64,000 nt of DNA from Terriglobus tenax (GCF_025685395.1 NZ_JAGSYA010000004.1:1798001-1862000); one strand, 5' to 3'. Counted from the first letter of the stretch, positions 54,827-63,640 are shown. Program-made: numbers and translations. The notes: generated from the letters alone by a model not told the origin.

Positions 54827-55708
54827 ATGCAGACTGTCTCCACAGAAAGCCTGGACGCATTTGAAGCGGCACGGCCCCGGCTGTTCGGTATTGCCTACCG
54901 CATGCTCGGTTCCGCCGCCGAGGCTGAAGATGTGGTGCAGGACGCATGGCTGCGCTGGCAAGGAACCAATCACGAGGAGATCCGCGAGCCGGTGGCATTT
55001 TTGACCACGACGGTCACACGGCTGGCCATCAACGCCCTGCAAAGCGCCCGCGTGCAGCGGGAGACCTACATTGGCCCATGGTTGCCGGAACCGGTCGATA
55101 CCAGCGCCGATCCTTACCTTGGCGCGGAACGCGGCGAGGCGCTGGAGATGGCCGTTCTTCTGCTGCTGGAGAAACTGCCCGCCGCCGAACGCGCCGCCTA
55201 TGTGCTGCGTGAGGCCTTTGACTACGATTACCACCAGATTGCCGCACTGCTGGAGACTACAGAAGCTAACTGCCGCCAGATGGTGACGCGCGCAAAGAAA
55301 CATCTGGCCACGGAACGCCGTGCCACCGTCTCACGCCAGCAGCAGGAGCGGCTGCTCGACCTGTTTCTGGCAGCGGCACAGACGGGCGATACCGCCGCAC
55401 TCGAAAAGCTGTTTACAGCGGATATCGTCTCCCTGGCCGATGGCGGCGGTGTGGTCACAGCAGCGCGCGTACCTGTCCTCGGCCGCGAGCGCGTGGCGCA
55501 GGTTGTTGCCTTCTTCGGCCAGCGCTTCGGTCCGGAGATGCGCACAACCCGCATGGAACTGAACGGCGAACCCGCCCTCGTTCTGGTGCAGGGTACGGAG
55601 CCGTTCGCCATCATCCACATGGAAGCCACCGACGAAGGCGTCCATCGCATGCTGTGGGTCATGAATCCCGCCAAGCTGAAAAATATCGCCGCGCTGTCAC
55701 AGATCTGA
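54827..55708 (+). CDS. ECF41-type (SigJ-like) RNA polymerase sigma factor
   Basis: A 293-residue sigma factor. Region 2 (11-75) is followed by region 4 (110-165), with WLPEP (85-89) in the linker. A SnoaL-like C-terminal domain has DGGG (205-208) and NPAKL (280-284). These three signatures define ECF41, in which the C-terminal domain, not a separate anti-sigma, controls activity. Next comes the usual partner, an oxidoreductase gene. The coding end holds an ECF41-like promoter. Confidence 0.95.
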   Translation: MQTVSTESLDAFEAARPRLFGIAYRMLGSAAEAEDVVQDAWLRWQGTNHEEIREPVAFLTTTVTRLAINALQSARVQRETYIGPWLPEPVDTSADPYLGAERGEALEMAVLLLLEKLPAAERAAYVLREAFDYDYHQIAALLETTEANCRQMVTRAKKHLATERRATVSRQQQERLLDLFLAAAQTGDTAALEKLFTADIVSLADGGGVVTAARVPVLGRERVAQVVAFFGQRFGPEMRTTRMELNGEPALVLVQGTEPFAIIHMEATDEGVHRMLWVMNPAKLKNIAALSQI

Positions 55709-55721
55709 ACCCTCGCCGGTC
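55695..55721 (+). promoter_or_regulatory. ECF41-like promoter for the partner oxidoreductase
   Basis: TGTCACA (55695-55701), 16 bp spacer, GGTC (55718-55721). The published ECF41 consensus is TGTCACA-n16-CGTC, so one base of the -10 element differs. It lies in the last codons of the sigma gene and ends 25 bp before the next ATG, the spacing expected for a promoter. AGAGAGGTG is the Shine-Dalgarno that follows. Confidence 0.7.
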
Positions 55722-55746
55722 ATGACTGGCAGAGAGGTGAAAGATC

Positions 55747-56487
55747 ATGAAGATCGTAGTCATTGGCGGAACGGGATTAATCGGAAAGAAGCTGGTAAAG
55801 CTTCTGGAGCAGGCTGGACACACGGCAGTCGCCGCATCGCCCAGCTCAGGCGTGAATGCCTATACCGGTGAGGGGCTCGCGGATGTGTTGCGCGGCGCGG
55901 AGGTTGTGGTGGAGCTGACCAATCCCACATCGTTCGACCCGGCCGTGGTGATGGACTTCTTCACGAAGAGCGCGGCCAACCTGATTCCGGCGGAGAAGGC
56001 GGCAGGAGTGAAGCATCATGTTGTGTTGTCCGTTGTAGGAGCGGAGAGGCAGGCCGGCAGTGGCTACATGCCCGGGAAGGTTGCGCAGGAAGAGGCCGTG
56101 AAGGCCAGCGGCATTCCCTACACCATTGTGCGGGCGACGCAGTTCTTTGAGTTCCTGGGAAGCATTGCGGACTTTTCGACGAAGGATGGATTCGTGACGG
56201 TCTCTTCCGTAAAGATGCAGCCGATGGCTGCGGATGATGTAGCTGCTGCGGTAGCGAAGGCTACGTTGGGCATTCCGTTGCATGCGACGGTGGATGTTGC
56301 CGGGCCGGAGAAGGCGGGGATTGATGCGCTGGTGCGCCGGGTGCTCGCCGCGAAGAAAGACCCGCGGGTAGTGGTGACGGATGATTCCGTTGGTTACTTC
56401 GGAGCGACGGTCGATGACCATTCGCTGGTGCCCATCGGTGAGACGTGGCTGGGTGAGATACGGTTGGAGGATTGGTTGAAGGGGTAA
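55747..56487 (+). CDS. NmrA-like NAD(P)-binding oxidoreductase, ECF41 partner
   Basis: A 246-residue Rossmann-fold protein starting MKIVVIGGTGLIGKKLVKLL with the GxxGxxG motif (8-14). It lacks the classical SDR Tyr-x-x-x-Lys pair and resembles NmrA/atypical SDRs. ECF41 sigma factors are followed by a carboxymuconolactone decarboxylase, oxidoreductase or epimerase (COE) gene and regulate it; this gene fills that slot. Substrate unknown. Confidence 0.88.
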   Translation: MKIVVIGGTGLIGKKLVKLLEQAGHTAVAASPSSGVNAYTGEGLADVLRGAEVVVELTNPTSFDPAVVMDFFTKSAANLIPAEKAAGVKHHVVLSVVGAERQAGSGYMPGKVAQEEAVKASGIPYTIVRATQFFEFLGSIADFSTKDGFVTVSSVKMQPMAADDVAAAVAKATLGIPLHATVDVAGPEKAGIDALVRRVLAAKKDPRVVVTDDSVGYFGATVDDHSLVPIGETWLGEIRLEDWLKG

Positions 56488-56500
56488 CGCATCCCGCAGA

Positions 56501-56550
56501 CTTGTCATCCCGACCGGAGGCGCGTAGCGCCGCAGTGGAGGGATGACAAG
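56501..56550. repeat. Intergenic repeat, family B copy 2
   Basis: Exact arms CTTGTCATCCC and GGGATGACAAG enclose GACCGGAGGCGC-GTA-GCGCC. It lies between the convergent oxidoreductase and dacB genes and may terminate both. Confidence 0.85.
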
Positions 56551-56558
56551 AAATTGCG

Positions 56559-58184
56559 CTAGTTCTCCGCCGCAATCGCGGTCACGATCTTGTCCATCGC
56601 ATCGCGGTCCGCATTCGTCCGCGGGTAGTGCGTACTCACCATCACGGAGAAGATCAGTGTCTTGCCGCTGGCCGTATCCACGTAGCCGGAGAGCGCACGC
56701 GCCTCCGACAAGGTTCCCGTTTTAGCGAAGAGATGGTCCTTCATCGGGGCGTTCGGAAAGCGCGAAGACAGCGTGCCATCCTCACCGCCGATGGGCAGAG
56801 TCTTCTTCCACTCTGCGAACCAGGGTTGTGTGCCCGCGTACTGCAGCAGCTTGCCCAGGGCGCGCGGTGTGATCAGGTCGTGGCCCGAGAGGCCGCTGCC
56901 ATCAAACAAAACAAAATCATCCGGGCCCACGCTCGCGCGCGTCGTCAGAAAGCTGCGGACCACACGAGCACCCTCGACCGTCGAGCCATCGTCGCCAAAG
57001 GCCGCGCCCAGGTGGTGCAGGAAGAGTTCGGCGTGCAGATTCTGCGAGATCTTGTTGGTCCACAGCATGGCGTCGATCAGCGGCACGGAAGTATGCGTGG
57101 CCAGCACCCTGCCCGCAGGTTGGGGCTCAGGCTTTGGTGAGCCGAGAACAAGTGGCGCATGCGAAGCGGCAAGAAAGTTCTTCGGTGCGGGCGAGACGGG
57201 CAAGCGATGACGCGCAACAGCCTTGCCGGTGACGAGAATTCCACGCTGCTCCAGCAACTGCTTCAGAGCAACGGCTGCAAACTCCGCCGGATCGTGCACG
57301 GCCAGCGGTTCGTCATAGGGCCTGGCGTCCAGCGCGATCGTCCCGCTCAGCGTCACCGTGCGCGCACCCAGGTCGCGGTCGGCAACAATGCGGGTTGTGC
57401 CTCCAGCGGCAACGGTCAGCACGTGGTTCTCAATCGTGTAATACGGCACCGCCGGAGCGAAGGTATAGGCGGCGGGCTTGCCCGTTTCCGTCGGCGTCAG
57501 AATCACGTCGATGCGGTTGTCGTTCAGGGTCAACGCACTGACAGGCGATCCGTCATCGCCGACGGTGTCGTCAATCGCCCAATCCTCCGGGTAAGGCTCC
57601 CAGGGAAAGAGCGTGTCGTCGCCGACGATGTCTCCGTTGATGGTCTTCAGGCCGGTCCCGGCAACCTGGTCAGCCATCTTCGCCAGAGATTGCAAGGGAT
57701 CGGCCGCGGGCGGCGCGGGCTTGGGCCGCTGCGAGGGCGGCAGATAAGGGAAGCTTCGTCCGGAGAGATTCGGATCGCCGCCGCCCACCAGCGCAAGGTT
57801 GCCGCTCAGGATCGCCGTGCCGTTGCCCTCCGCCACAATGCGCGTGATGAAGGTGGCCTGCGACCCCAGCAGCGCGATGGCCGTGGCCGTGGTGAAAACC
57901 TTGTTGTTGGAGGCAGGGACAAAGTATTGCGCGTCGTTCAGACCGTAGACCGGCTTGCCGTCCATGGTGGAGACAAAGACGCCCCAGTGGGCGCGGCTGA
58001 CGGATGGATCGGCCAGGATGGTGGCGACCTGCTGCGGCAGCGAGGGCTTGCGTGGCTTTTTGCTGGCGGCGAAGGTAGGCATCGCCATGGAAGCCAGCAA
58101 AAGACCAGTGGTAATCGTACGAAGCCGAACCCACCCTGGCGTTGCGAGGGTGGGGCACCCGGTTGAGAACGAACTCATGCGCAT
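56559..58184 (-). CDS. dacB: D-alanyl-D-alanine carboxypeptidase/endopeptidase, PBP4 type
   Basis: A 541-residue S13-type penicillin-binding protein that trims peptidoglycan stem peptides and cuts cross-links. PASNNKVF carries the SxxK nucleophile, DGSGLSGHD the second active-site motif, and FAKTGTLSEARALSGY the KTG. The signal peptide seems to begin around residue 23 (ITTGLLLASMAM..FAA). The 20 or so residues before it overlap the intergenic repeat at 58131-58171, but no better start exists: the ATGs at 58184 and 58178 are the only options before the hydrophobic part. Confidence 0.9.
   Translation of the reverse strand: MRMSSFSTGCPTLATPGWVRLRTITTGLLLASMAMPTFAASKKPRKPSLPQQVATILADPSVSRAHWGVFVSTMDGKPVYGLNDAQYFVPASNNKVFTTATAIALLGSQATFITRIVAEGNGTAILSGNLALVGGGDPNLSGRSFPYLPPSQRPKPAPPAADPLQSLAKMADQVAGTGLKTINGDIVGDDTLFPWEPYPEDWAIDDTVGDDGSPVSALTLNDNRIDVILTPTETGKPAAYTFAPAVPYYTIENHVLTVAAGGTTRIVADRDLGARTVTLSGTIALDARPYDEPLAVHDPAEFAAVALKQLLEQRGILVTGKAVARHRLPVSPAPKNFLAASHAPLVLGSPKPEPQPAGRVLATHTSVPLIDAMLWTNKISQNLHAELFLHHLGAAFGDDGSTVEGARVVRSFLTTRASVGPDDFVLFDGSGLSGHDLITPRALGKLLQYAGTQPWFAEWKKTLPIGGEDGTLSSRFPNAPMKDHLFAKTGTLSEARALSGYVDTASGKTLIFSVMVSTHYPRTNADRDAMDKIVTAIAAEN
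58131..58171. repeat. Intergenic-type repeat, family C, inside dacB coding region
   Basis: CCCACCCTGGCG..GAGGGTGGGGCACCCGG matches the family C blocks at 32596 and 37858. The dacB frame reads through it, giving residues about 5-18 of the protein (TGCPTLATPGW). Confidence 0.6.
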
Positions 58185-58208
58185 GGGCGGAGTTTAGCAT
58201 TGGGGTCG

Positions 58209-59033
58209 ATGGGCTTTGCGAAGAGAAACCGGTTTGCGTGGCAGCTTCGCAGCCGCACGCTGACGCTGGGGGAGCGCACGCGGGTGATGGGCATTGTCAA
58301 CGCCACGCCGGACTCCTTCAGCGACGGCGGCAGCTATGACCCGGTGGCGCACGGGCTGCGCCTGTTGGACGAAGGCGCGGACATCCTGGACATTGGCGGC
58401 GAATCCACGCGTCCCGGCGGAGCGGGCCTTGTGGACGGCAGCGAAGAACAGCGCCGTGTCCTTCCGGTGATTGAGGCGCTGACCAGGGCGGGCGCGATCC
58501 TCAGCGTGGACACTTACCGGGCCTCCACGGCAAGGCTTGCGGTGGAGGCAGGAGCGGAGATCGTCAACGATGTCTCCGGCCTGCTGTGGGACACGGAGAT
58601 GACTGCCATCTGCCGCGATCTCCGTTGCGGCGTAGTTCTGATGCACACGCGCGGCAGGCCACAGGAGTGGGCTGCACTACCGCCCATGCAGCAGATCGCC
58701 GCGACCGTCGTACGGGAGCTACGGGAGCGCGTGGCCTCCAGCGGGATCGAGCCTGAGCGGCTGGTGATCGACCCCGGCTTCGGTTTCGGCAAACGCGGAG
58801 CGGAGAACTTCGAGCTGCTGGCAGGAATGTCGCAGATGCAGGAGCTTGGCCTGCCGGTACTGGCGGCTGCTTCGCGCAAGGGCTTCCTTGGCGGCGACGT
58901 CCATGACCGCGAGTTTGCGACCGTGGCTTTTCATACGGCCTGCATCCTGGCCGGCGCTCATGTTATCCGCGTGCATGATGTGAAAGCGGCAGTACAAAGC
59001 GCGAAGGTGGCAGATGCTGCTTTGACCTGGTAG
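58209..59033 (+). CDS. folP: Dihydropteroate synthase
   Basis: A 274-residue folate enzyme that joins p-aminobenzoate with the pterin pyrophosphate. MGIVNATPDSFSDGG, DIGGESTRPGG, NDVSG, LVIDPGFGFGK and AASRKGFLG are all conserved. Its start and that of dacB are divergent and very close, so both promoters lie within or next to the two genes. ATG 58209 was chosen over TTG 58200. Confidence 0.96.
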   Translation: MGFAKRNRFAWQLRSRTLTLGERTRVMGIVNATPDSFSDGGSYDPVAHGLRLLDEGADILDIGGESTRPGGAGLVDGSEEQRRVLPVIEALTRAGAILSVDTYRASTARLAVEAGAEIVNDVSGLLWDTEMTAICRDLRCGVVLMHTRGRPQEWAALPPMQQIAATVVRELRERVASSGIEPERLVIDPGFGFGKRGAENFELLAGMSQMQELGLPVLAAASRKGFLGGDVHDREFATVAFHTACILAGAHVIRVHDVKAAVQSAKVADAALTW

Positions 59034-59037
59034 AGAG

Positions 59038-59088
59038 TTGTTATCCCGACCGGAGCGCAGCGCAGTACGCCTCCGGTCGGGATAACAA
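59038..59088. repeat. Intergenic repeat, family B copy 3 (18 bp perfect stem)
   Basis: TTGTTATCCCGACCGGAG and CTCCGGTCGGGATAACAA are perfect complements over 18 bp with a 15-base loop. It sits between convergent folP and tag; it lacks a T-tract but could still terminate. Confidence 0.9.
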
Positions 59089-59100
59089 ACAAAGAAAACA

Positions 59101-59649
59101 CTACGCCCGAAAACAATCCGGGTGGTGGTCATCCGCCATGCCGATGGCCTGCATCCACGCATACACAATCACCGGGCCCACAAATTTAAACCCGCGCTTC
59201 TTCAGGTCTTTTGAGATGCGCTGCGAAACCTCGGTCTCCGCGACAAACTTCCCTGTCCGGTTCACGATGGGCTTACCACCGACAAACGACCAGTAGGTCT
59301 TCGCAAAGTCCTCGCCCTCGTCCTGCATCTTCAGGAAGATCTTCGCTCCCTCGATGGTCGCCACAATCTTGGCGCGGGCGCGGATAATGCCCTCGTCCTG
59401 CATCAGGCGCTCGATGTCCTTCTCGGTGAACTTCGCCACCTTGGCCGGGTCGAAGTCTTTGAACGCCTTGCGAAAGCCCTCGCGACGCTTCAGGATGGTC
59501 TGCCAGGAGAGGCCCGCCTGGAAGCCCTCCAGCATCAGGCACTCCCACATGGCTCGGGCGTCGCGAACCGGGCGGCCCCATTCCTTGTCGTGATACTGCT
59601 GCATCAGTTCATCAGAATTGGCCCAGGAGCAGCGCTGTTTTTCTGGCAT
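59101..59649 (-). CDS. tag: DNA-3-methyladenine glycosylase I
   Basis: A 182-residue repair enzyme that removes 3-methyladenine from alkylated DNA. CSWANSDELMQQYHDKEWGRP, GFQAGLSWQTILKRREGF and the closing DDHHPDCF provide the conserved zinc ligands (Cys, two His, Cys). Its ATG overlaps the stop of the upstream zinc-ribbon gene by one base (TAATG), so the two are translationally coupled. Start at 59649 (MPEKQRCSW). Confidence 0.95.
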   Translation of the reverse strand: MPEKQRCSWANSDELMQQYHDKEWGRPVRDARAMWECLMLEGFQAGLSWQTILKRREGFRKAFKDFDPAKVAKFTEKDIERLMQDEGIIRARAKIVATIEGAKIFLKMQDEGEDFAKTYWSFVGGKPIVNRTGKFVAETEVSQRISKDLKKRGFKFVGPVIVYAWMQAIGMADDHHPDCFRA

Positions 59650-60374
59650 TAGAGTTTCGTCCCGCAATCGTTACAGAATTTTGCTGTGGGTGAGGCGCTC
59701 ACGCCGCACGCCGGGCATGCCCGTGCCACCGGCGCTCCGCACTCTCCACAGAACTTTCCACCGGTCAGTGGCGCGTTGCAAGCGGTGCAAGCCGCCACGG
59801 CAGCCGTCTTTGCCTGGTTGGCGGAGGAAGGAAGCTGGCGCACATCGTGACCTTCAATCTCGGCGTTGCCGTGGTTGAACTCGATCTGTACGTCAGGCCG
59901 CATGTCGATGCCAGAGACGTAATCGGTACTCATCGCCTTCTCCTGCAACTGCTGCTGAGAGGCCTGCAACTGCGCCTGCGTGCGCTGCGAGATGATCTCC
60001 TGCTCGTACTTCGGAGTGCAGCCGGTGCACTGCTGCGCCCGGGCGTTCCAGCAGACATCGTTGCAGACCCATTTACCGCAGCGCTGGCAGCGGGAGAACT
60101 TCTGCTTCACCTCGGTGACGGCCTCCTGCAGGGCCGAGTCATGCGCCTTACCGCCAATGGCGCGCTGAATATCGTAGGCTGTTTCGCGCGCGCTGCCGAA
60201 AACCGAGCCGAAGATATTGGACGCAGCCTCCAGCACCGACCCGGCCGCACCGATGGCGGAGGCCTTGTAGCTGGACATATAGCCGGAGTGACAGTGGTCG
60301 CAGCGAAACTCAAACTGATAACCGCGGTCCGTGGAACGGTCAGAATAGTTGCGGACGAATTCGATCATCGCCAT
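59649..60374 (-). CDS. Zinc-ribbon and Cys-rich cytoplasmic protein coupled to tag
   Basis: A 241-residue protein of unknown function. Four Cys clusters are visible: CDHCHSG (25-31), CQRCGKWVCNDVCWN (about 95-108), CTACNAP with CGECG, and CPACG with CNDCG at the C-terminus. The last two form a double zinc ribbon. A helical, Gln-rich central part (about 125-147) may be a coiled coil. It overlaps tag by one base, the only hint to its role, which may concern alkylation stress. No homologue recognised. Confidence 0.7.
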   Translation of the reverse strand: MAMIEFVRNYSDRSTDRGYQFEFRCDHCHSGYMSSYKASAIGAAGSVLEAASNIFGSVFGSARETAYDIQRAIGGKAHDSALQEAVTEVKQKFSRCQRCGKWVCNDVCWNARAQQCTGCTPKYEQEIISQRTQAQLQASQQQLQEKAMSTDYVSGIDMRPDVQIEFNHGNAEIEGHDVRQLPSSANQAKTAAVAACTACNAPLTGGKFCGECGAPVARACPACGVSASPTAKFCNDCGTKL

Positions 60375-60521
60375 CGGGAAGGGGGAGCTCCATTCAGGGA
60401 TACGTGCTGCTTCGCTGCTTAATGTACCGCGCTCGACGTTTCTTTCCGGTTTCTCCCCAGGATTTCCACGTCAGAATTTGTCGCAGAACAATGGTAGCCT
60501 GAAGGGCGAAGGAAAAACGAA

Positions 60522-61961
60522 ATGTTGATTGCGCTTGCGGCTTTAAATGGGTTGACCTTGATCTTGGTGATCGCAGTGCTGCTGCGCAAGCAGGCGCCTC
60601 CCATCGATCCCGAGCAGCTGCGACGCCTGGAGGCCAGGTCCGAGGCGCTTGAGGCAGCCCTGCGCACCGGCTTTGCCGACGCCCGCCGCGAGACCGCCGA
60701 GGCCGCTCTGCGCTCCATTGAGACACAGGCCAAAGCCGCCGCCGAGCTGCGCACCGAGGTCATGGGCAGCATCATGCAGATGGGCGACCGCCTTTCGACC
60801 GGTCTGGACAGCTTCCGCTCCGACAACAAGCAGTCTGCCGCCGGCCTGGAACACGCCATGAAGGTGCAGATGGACTTTCTGCAGAACCGCCTGGGCCAGT
60901 TTGCCCAGACGCAGAACGACCAGGCCACCAGCCTGCGCGAAAGCCTGAACTCCAAGCTGAACGACCTGACCCAGAACAACACCCAGAGCCTGGAGCGGCT
61001 GAACCGCGACAACGCCGCCAAGCTGGAGGAGATGCGCCAGACGGTGGACGAGAAGCTGCACGCCACCCTGCAAACCCGCCTGACCGAGAGCTTTGGCCAG
61101 GTAACCACCCATCTGGGCGAGGTGCAGAAGGGCCTGGGCGAGATGAAGGAGCTGGCTACCGGCGTCAGCGACCTGAAGAAGGTCTTCTCCAACGTGAAGT
61201 CACGCGGCGTTGTGGGCGAGTTCCAGCTGGGGATGCAGCTGGAGCAGATGTTCTCTCCCGAACAGTATGTGAAAAATGCCCGTATCAAAAAGGGTTCGCT
61301 GGAAACCGTGGAATATGCCCTGAAGTTCCCCAACGGAGCCGAGGGTGAGGTTCTGCTGCCGATCGACGCTAAGTTCCCCCGCGAAGACTGGGAACGCCTG
61401 GAGGCAGCCTACGAACACGGCACCCCGGAAGAGATTGCCAAGGCAGGCACGGCCTTTGAGCGTGCCATCCGCATTGAAGGTCAGCGCATCTGCGACAAGT
61501 ACATTGAGGAACCGGTGACGCTGCCCCACGCCATCATGTTTCTGCCCACGGAAAGCCTGTACGCCGAGGTGGTCCGCCGCCCGGGGCTGCAGACTGAGGT
61601 CCAGCAGAAGTGCCGCGTCACCATTGCCGGACCGTCCACTTTTATGGCCATTCTGACCAGCTTCCAGATGGGCTTCCACACCCTTGCGCTTGAAAAGAAG
61701 GGCAGCGAGGTGTGGAAGGTGCTGAGCAACGTGAAGACGGAGTTCGGAAAATTCGAAGTCCTGATGACTAAGGTGGAAGATAACGTCGGACGCGTCCAGA
61801 AAACACTTGGCGAGATCGGTACCCGCACCCGGGCCATCAACCGCAACCTGCGTGGAGTGACGGAGTTACCGTCCGGCGACAACCAAATGCCGCCGGTCAG
61901 CTTCGAAGAGATCGCGGGGGTTGCTCCGCTGCTGGCGGCATCGGAAGAGGAACCCTTTTAA
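60522..61961 (+). CDS. rmuC: DNA recombination protein RmuC
   Basis: A 479-residue protein. A short N-terminal membrane segment (ALNGLTLILVIAVLL) precedes a long coiled coil (about 30-200). A PD-(D/E)XK-like C-terminal domain follows with LPIDAKFPREDWERLEAA and KYIEEPVTLPHAIMFLPTESLYAEV. RmuC limits inversion at short inverted repeats, interesting in a genome with many such repeats. Divergent from the zinc-ribbon gene. Confidence 0.94.
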   Translation: MLIALAALNGLTLILVIAVLLRKQAPPIDPEQLRRLEARSEALEAALRTGFADARRETAEAALRSIETQAKAAAELRTEVMGSIMQMGDRLSTGLDSFRSDNKQSAAGLEHAMKVQMDFLQNRLGQFAQTQNDQATSLRESLNSKLNDLTQNNTQSLERLNRDNAAKLEEMRQTVDEKLHATLQTRLTESFGQVTTHLGEVQKGLGEMKELATGVSDLKKVFSNVKSRGVVGEFQLGMQLEQMFSPEQYVKNARIKKGSLETVEYALKFPNGAEGEVLLPIDAKFPREDWERLEAAYEHGTPEEIAKAGTAFERAIRIEGQRICDKYIEEPVTLPHAIMFLPTESLYAEVVRRPGLQTEVQQKCRVTIAGPSTFMAILTSFQMGFHTLALEKKGSEVWKVLSNVKTEFGKFEVLMTKVEDNVGRVQKTLGEIGTRTRAINRNLRGVTELPSGDNQMPPVSFEEIAGVAPLLAASEEEPF

Positions 61962-61991
61962 AAGGGCTCGTTTTCCTTTCCACCCGGTTGT

Positions 61992-62020
61992 TTTACACTC
62001 AACAGGGCGTTTCGTATCCT
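61992..62020 (+). promoter_or_regulatory. Candidate sigma-70 promoter for acpP
   Basis: TTTACA (61992-61997), a 17 bp spacer, TATCCT (62015-62020). It lies 98 bp before the acpP ATG, leaving an untranslated leader with AGGAG as Shine-Dalgarno. Confidence 0.5.
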
Positions 62021-62118
62021 GGGATTTCGCGGAAAATTTGCCGCGCGTACCCGGAAGAACGCATCAGGATTGAGCAGTACCCAAGATTCACACGAGGGAA
62101 AGACAGGAGAACCAACTC

Positions 62119-62358
62119 ATGGCAGACGTTTCAGAAAAGGTGAAATCAATCATTGTCGAGCAGCTTCAGGTGGATGAGGCCGAGGTAACCCCCGGTGCAA
62201 GCTTCCAGGAAGACCTGGGCGCCGACTCGCTGGACGTGGTCGAGCTGGTGATGCAGTTTGAGGAAGCCTTCGACATCCAGATCCCGGATGAGGACGCCGA
62301 GAAGATCAAGACCGTAAAGGACGCGATCGACTACATCGAGTCGCATTCGAAGAAGTAA
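62119..62358 (+). CDS. acpP: Acyl carrier protein
   Basis: A 79-residue acidic four-helix carrier. DSL (36-38) holds Ser37, the attachment point of the 4'-phosphopantetheine arm. The fatty acid chain is built on it. fabF follows by 13 bp; they are surely one unit. Confidence 0.98.
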   Translation: MADVSEKVKSIIVEQLQVDEAEVTPGASFQEDLGADSLDVVELVMQFEEAFDIQIPDEDAEKIKTVKDAIDYIESHSKK

Positions 62359-62371
62359 CCAAAGGAATCAC

Positions 62372-63622
62372 GTGGAAAAGCGTCGCGTCGTCGTAACAGG
62401 CCTGGGTCTGATCTGCGGTGTTGGTAACTCCGCACCTGAGATCTGGGATGGACTGATGGCTGGCAAGAGCGGTATGGCGGAGATCACGGCCTTCCCCCTG
62501 GAAGGCCATTCCGTCCGCTTTGCAGCCGAGGTCAAGAACTTCGATCCTCACCAGTTCATCGATAAGAAAGAGGCCCGCAAGATGGGCCGTTTCATCCACT
62601 TTGCCATTGCCGCCGCACAGGAAGCGATGGACCAGAGTGGGCTGAAGGTCACGCCGGATAACGCCGAGATGGTTGGCGTGCATATCGGCTCCGGCATCGG
62701 CGGTTTCGATGTCATCGAGCGCGAGCACACCAACCTGATGAACGGCGGTCCGCGCAAAATTTCGCCGTTCTTTATTCCCGCATCGATCGTGAACCTGGCC
62801 GCCGGGCACGTCTCCATCCGCTTTGGCGCGAAGGGACCGAACGAAGCCACGGCCACGGCCTGCACCACCAGCGCCCATTCCATTGGCGACGCCTACCGCA
62901 TTATTGAGCGGGGCGATGCCGATGCCATGATCGCTGGCGGCGCAGAAGCAGCTATCACGCCCATGGGCGTTGGCGGCTTTGCCGCGATGAAGGCTCTCTC
63001 CTCCCGCAACGACGATCCGCTGCATGCCTGCCGGCCCTGGGACAAGGACCGCGACGGCTTTGTGGTGGGCGAAGGCGCAGGCATTCTGATTCTGGAAGAG
63101 CTGGAGTTTGCCAAGGCGCGCGGTGCAAAGATTCTCGCTGAAATCGTCGGCTACGGCATGAGCTCCGACGCCTTCCACATGACCGGAATGGCACCGGAAG
63201 GCGAAGGCTGCTACCGCGCGATGAACAACGCTCTGAAGTCAGCCGGAGTGAAGCCCGAGCAGATCGATTACCTGAACGCCCACGCCACCAGTACACCGCT
63301 GGGTGACGCGCTGGAGTCCAAGGGCATCGAAAACCTGTTCGGCGAGCATGCCCTGAGCCACAAGCTGCAGGTCAGCTCCACCAAGTCGATGACCGGCCAC
63401 CTTCTGGGCGGCGCCGGCGGCCTGGAGGCAGGCATCACCATCATGGCGATGCAGCACAGCATCGCTCCGCCGACCATGAACCTGGAGAACGTGGACCCCG
63501 AGTGCAGGCTGAACTACACACCGGGCAAGCCGCAACCCCTGGAGATCAACTACGCCCTGTCGAACTCGTTCGGCTTCGGCGGAACCAATGGCTCGCTGGT
63601 CTTCAAGAAGTGGGTTGAGTAG
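62372..63622 (+). CDS. fabF: 3-oxoacyl-ACP synthase II
   Basis: A 416-residue condensing enzyme that elongates acyl-ACP. The catalytic triad is Cys in TACTTSAH, His in NAHATSTPLGD and His in KSMTGHLLGGAG. GTG start with AAAGGA close upstream, immediately after acpP. Together with fabZ in the same window it covers part of the elongation cycle. Confidence 0.97.
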   Translation: MEKRRVVVTGLGLICGVGNSAPEIWDGLMAGKSGMAEITAFPLEGHSVRFAAEVKNFDPHQFIDKKEARKMGRFIHFAIAAAQEAMDQSGLKVTPDNAEMVGVHIGSGIGGFDVIEREHTNLMNGGPRKISPFFIPASIVNLAAGHVSIRFGAKGPNEATATACTTSAHSIGDAYRIIERGDADAMIAGGAEAAITPMGVGGFAAMKALSSRNDDPLHACRPWDKDRDGFVVGEGAGILILEELEFAKARGAKILAEIVGYGMSSDAFHMTGMAPEGEGCYRAMNNALKSAGVKPEQIDYLNAHATSTPLGDALESKGIENLFGEHALSHKLQVSSTKSMTGHLLGGAGGLEAGITIMAMQHSIAPPTMNLENVDPECRLNYTPGKPQPLEINYALSNSFGFGGTNGSLVFKKWVE

Positions 63623-63640
63623 TTTTTTTGAGAAACACGG

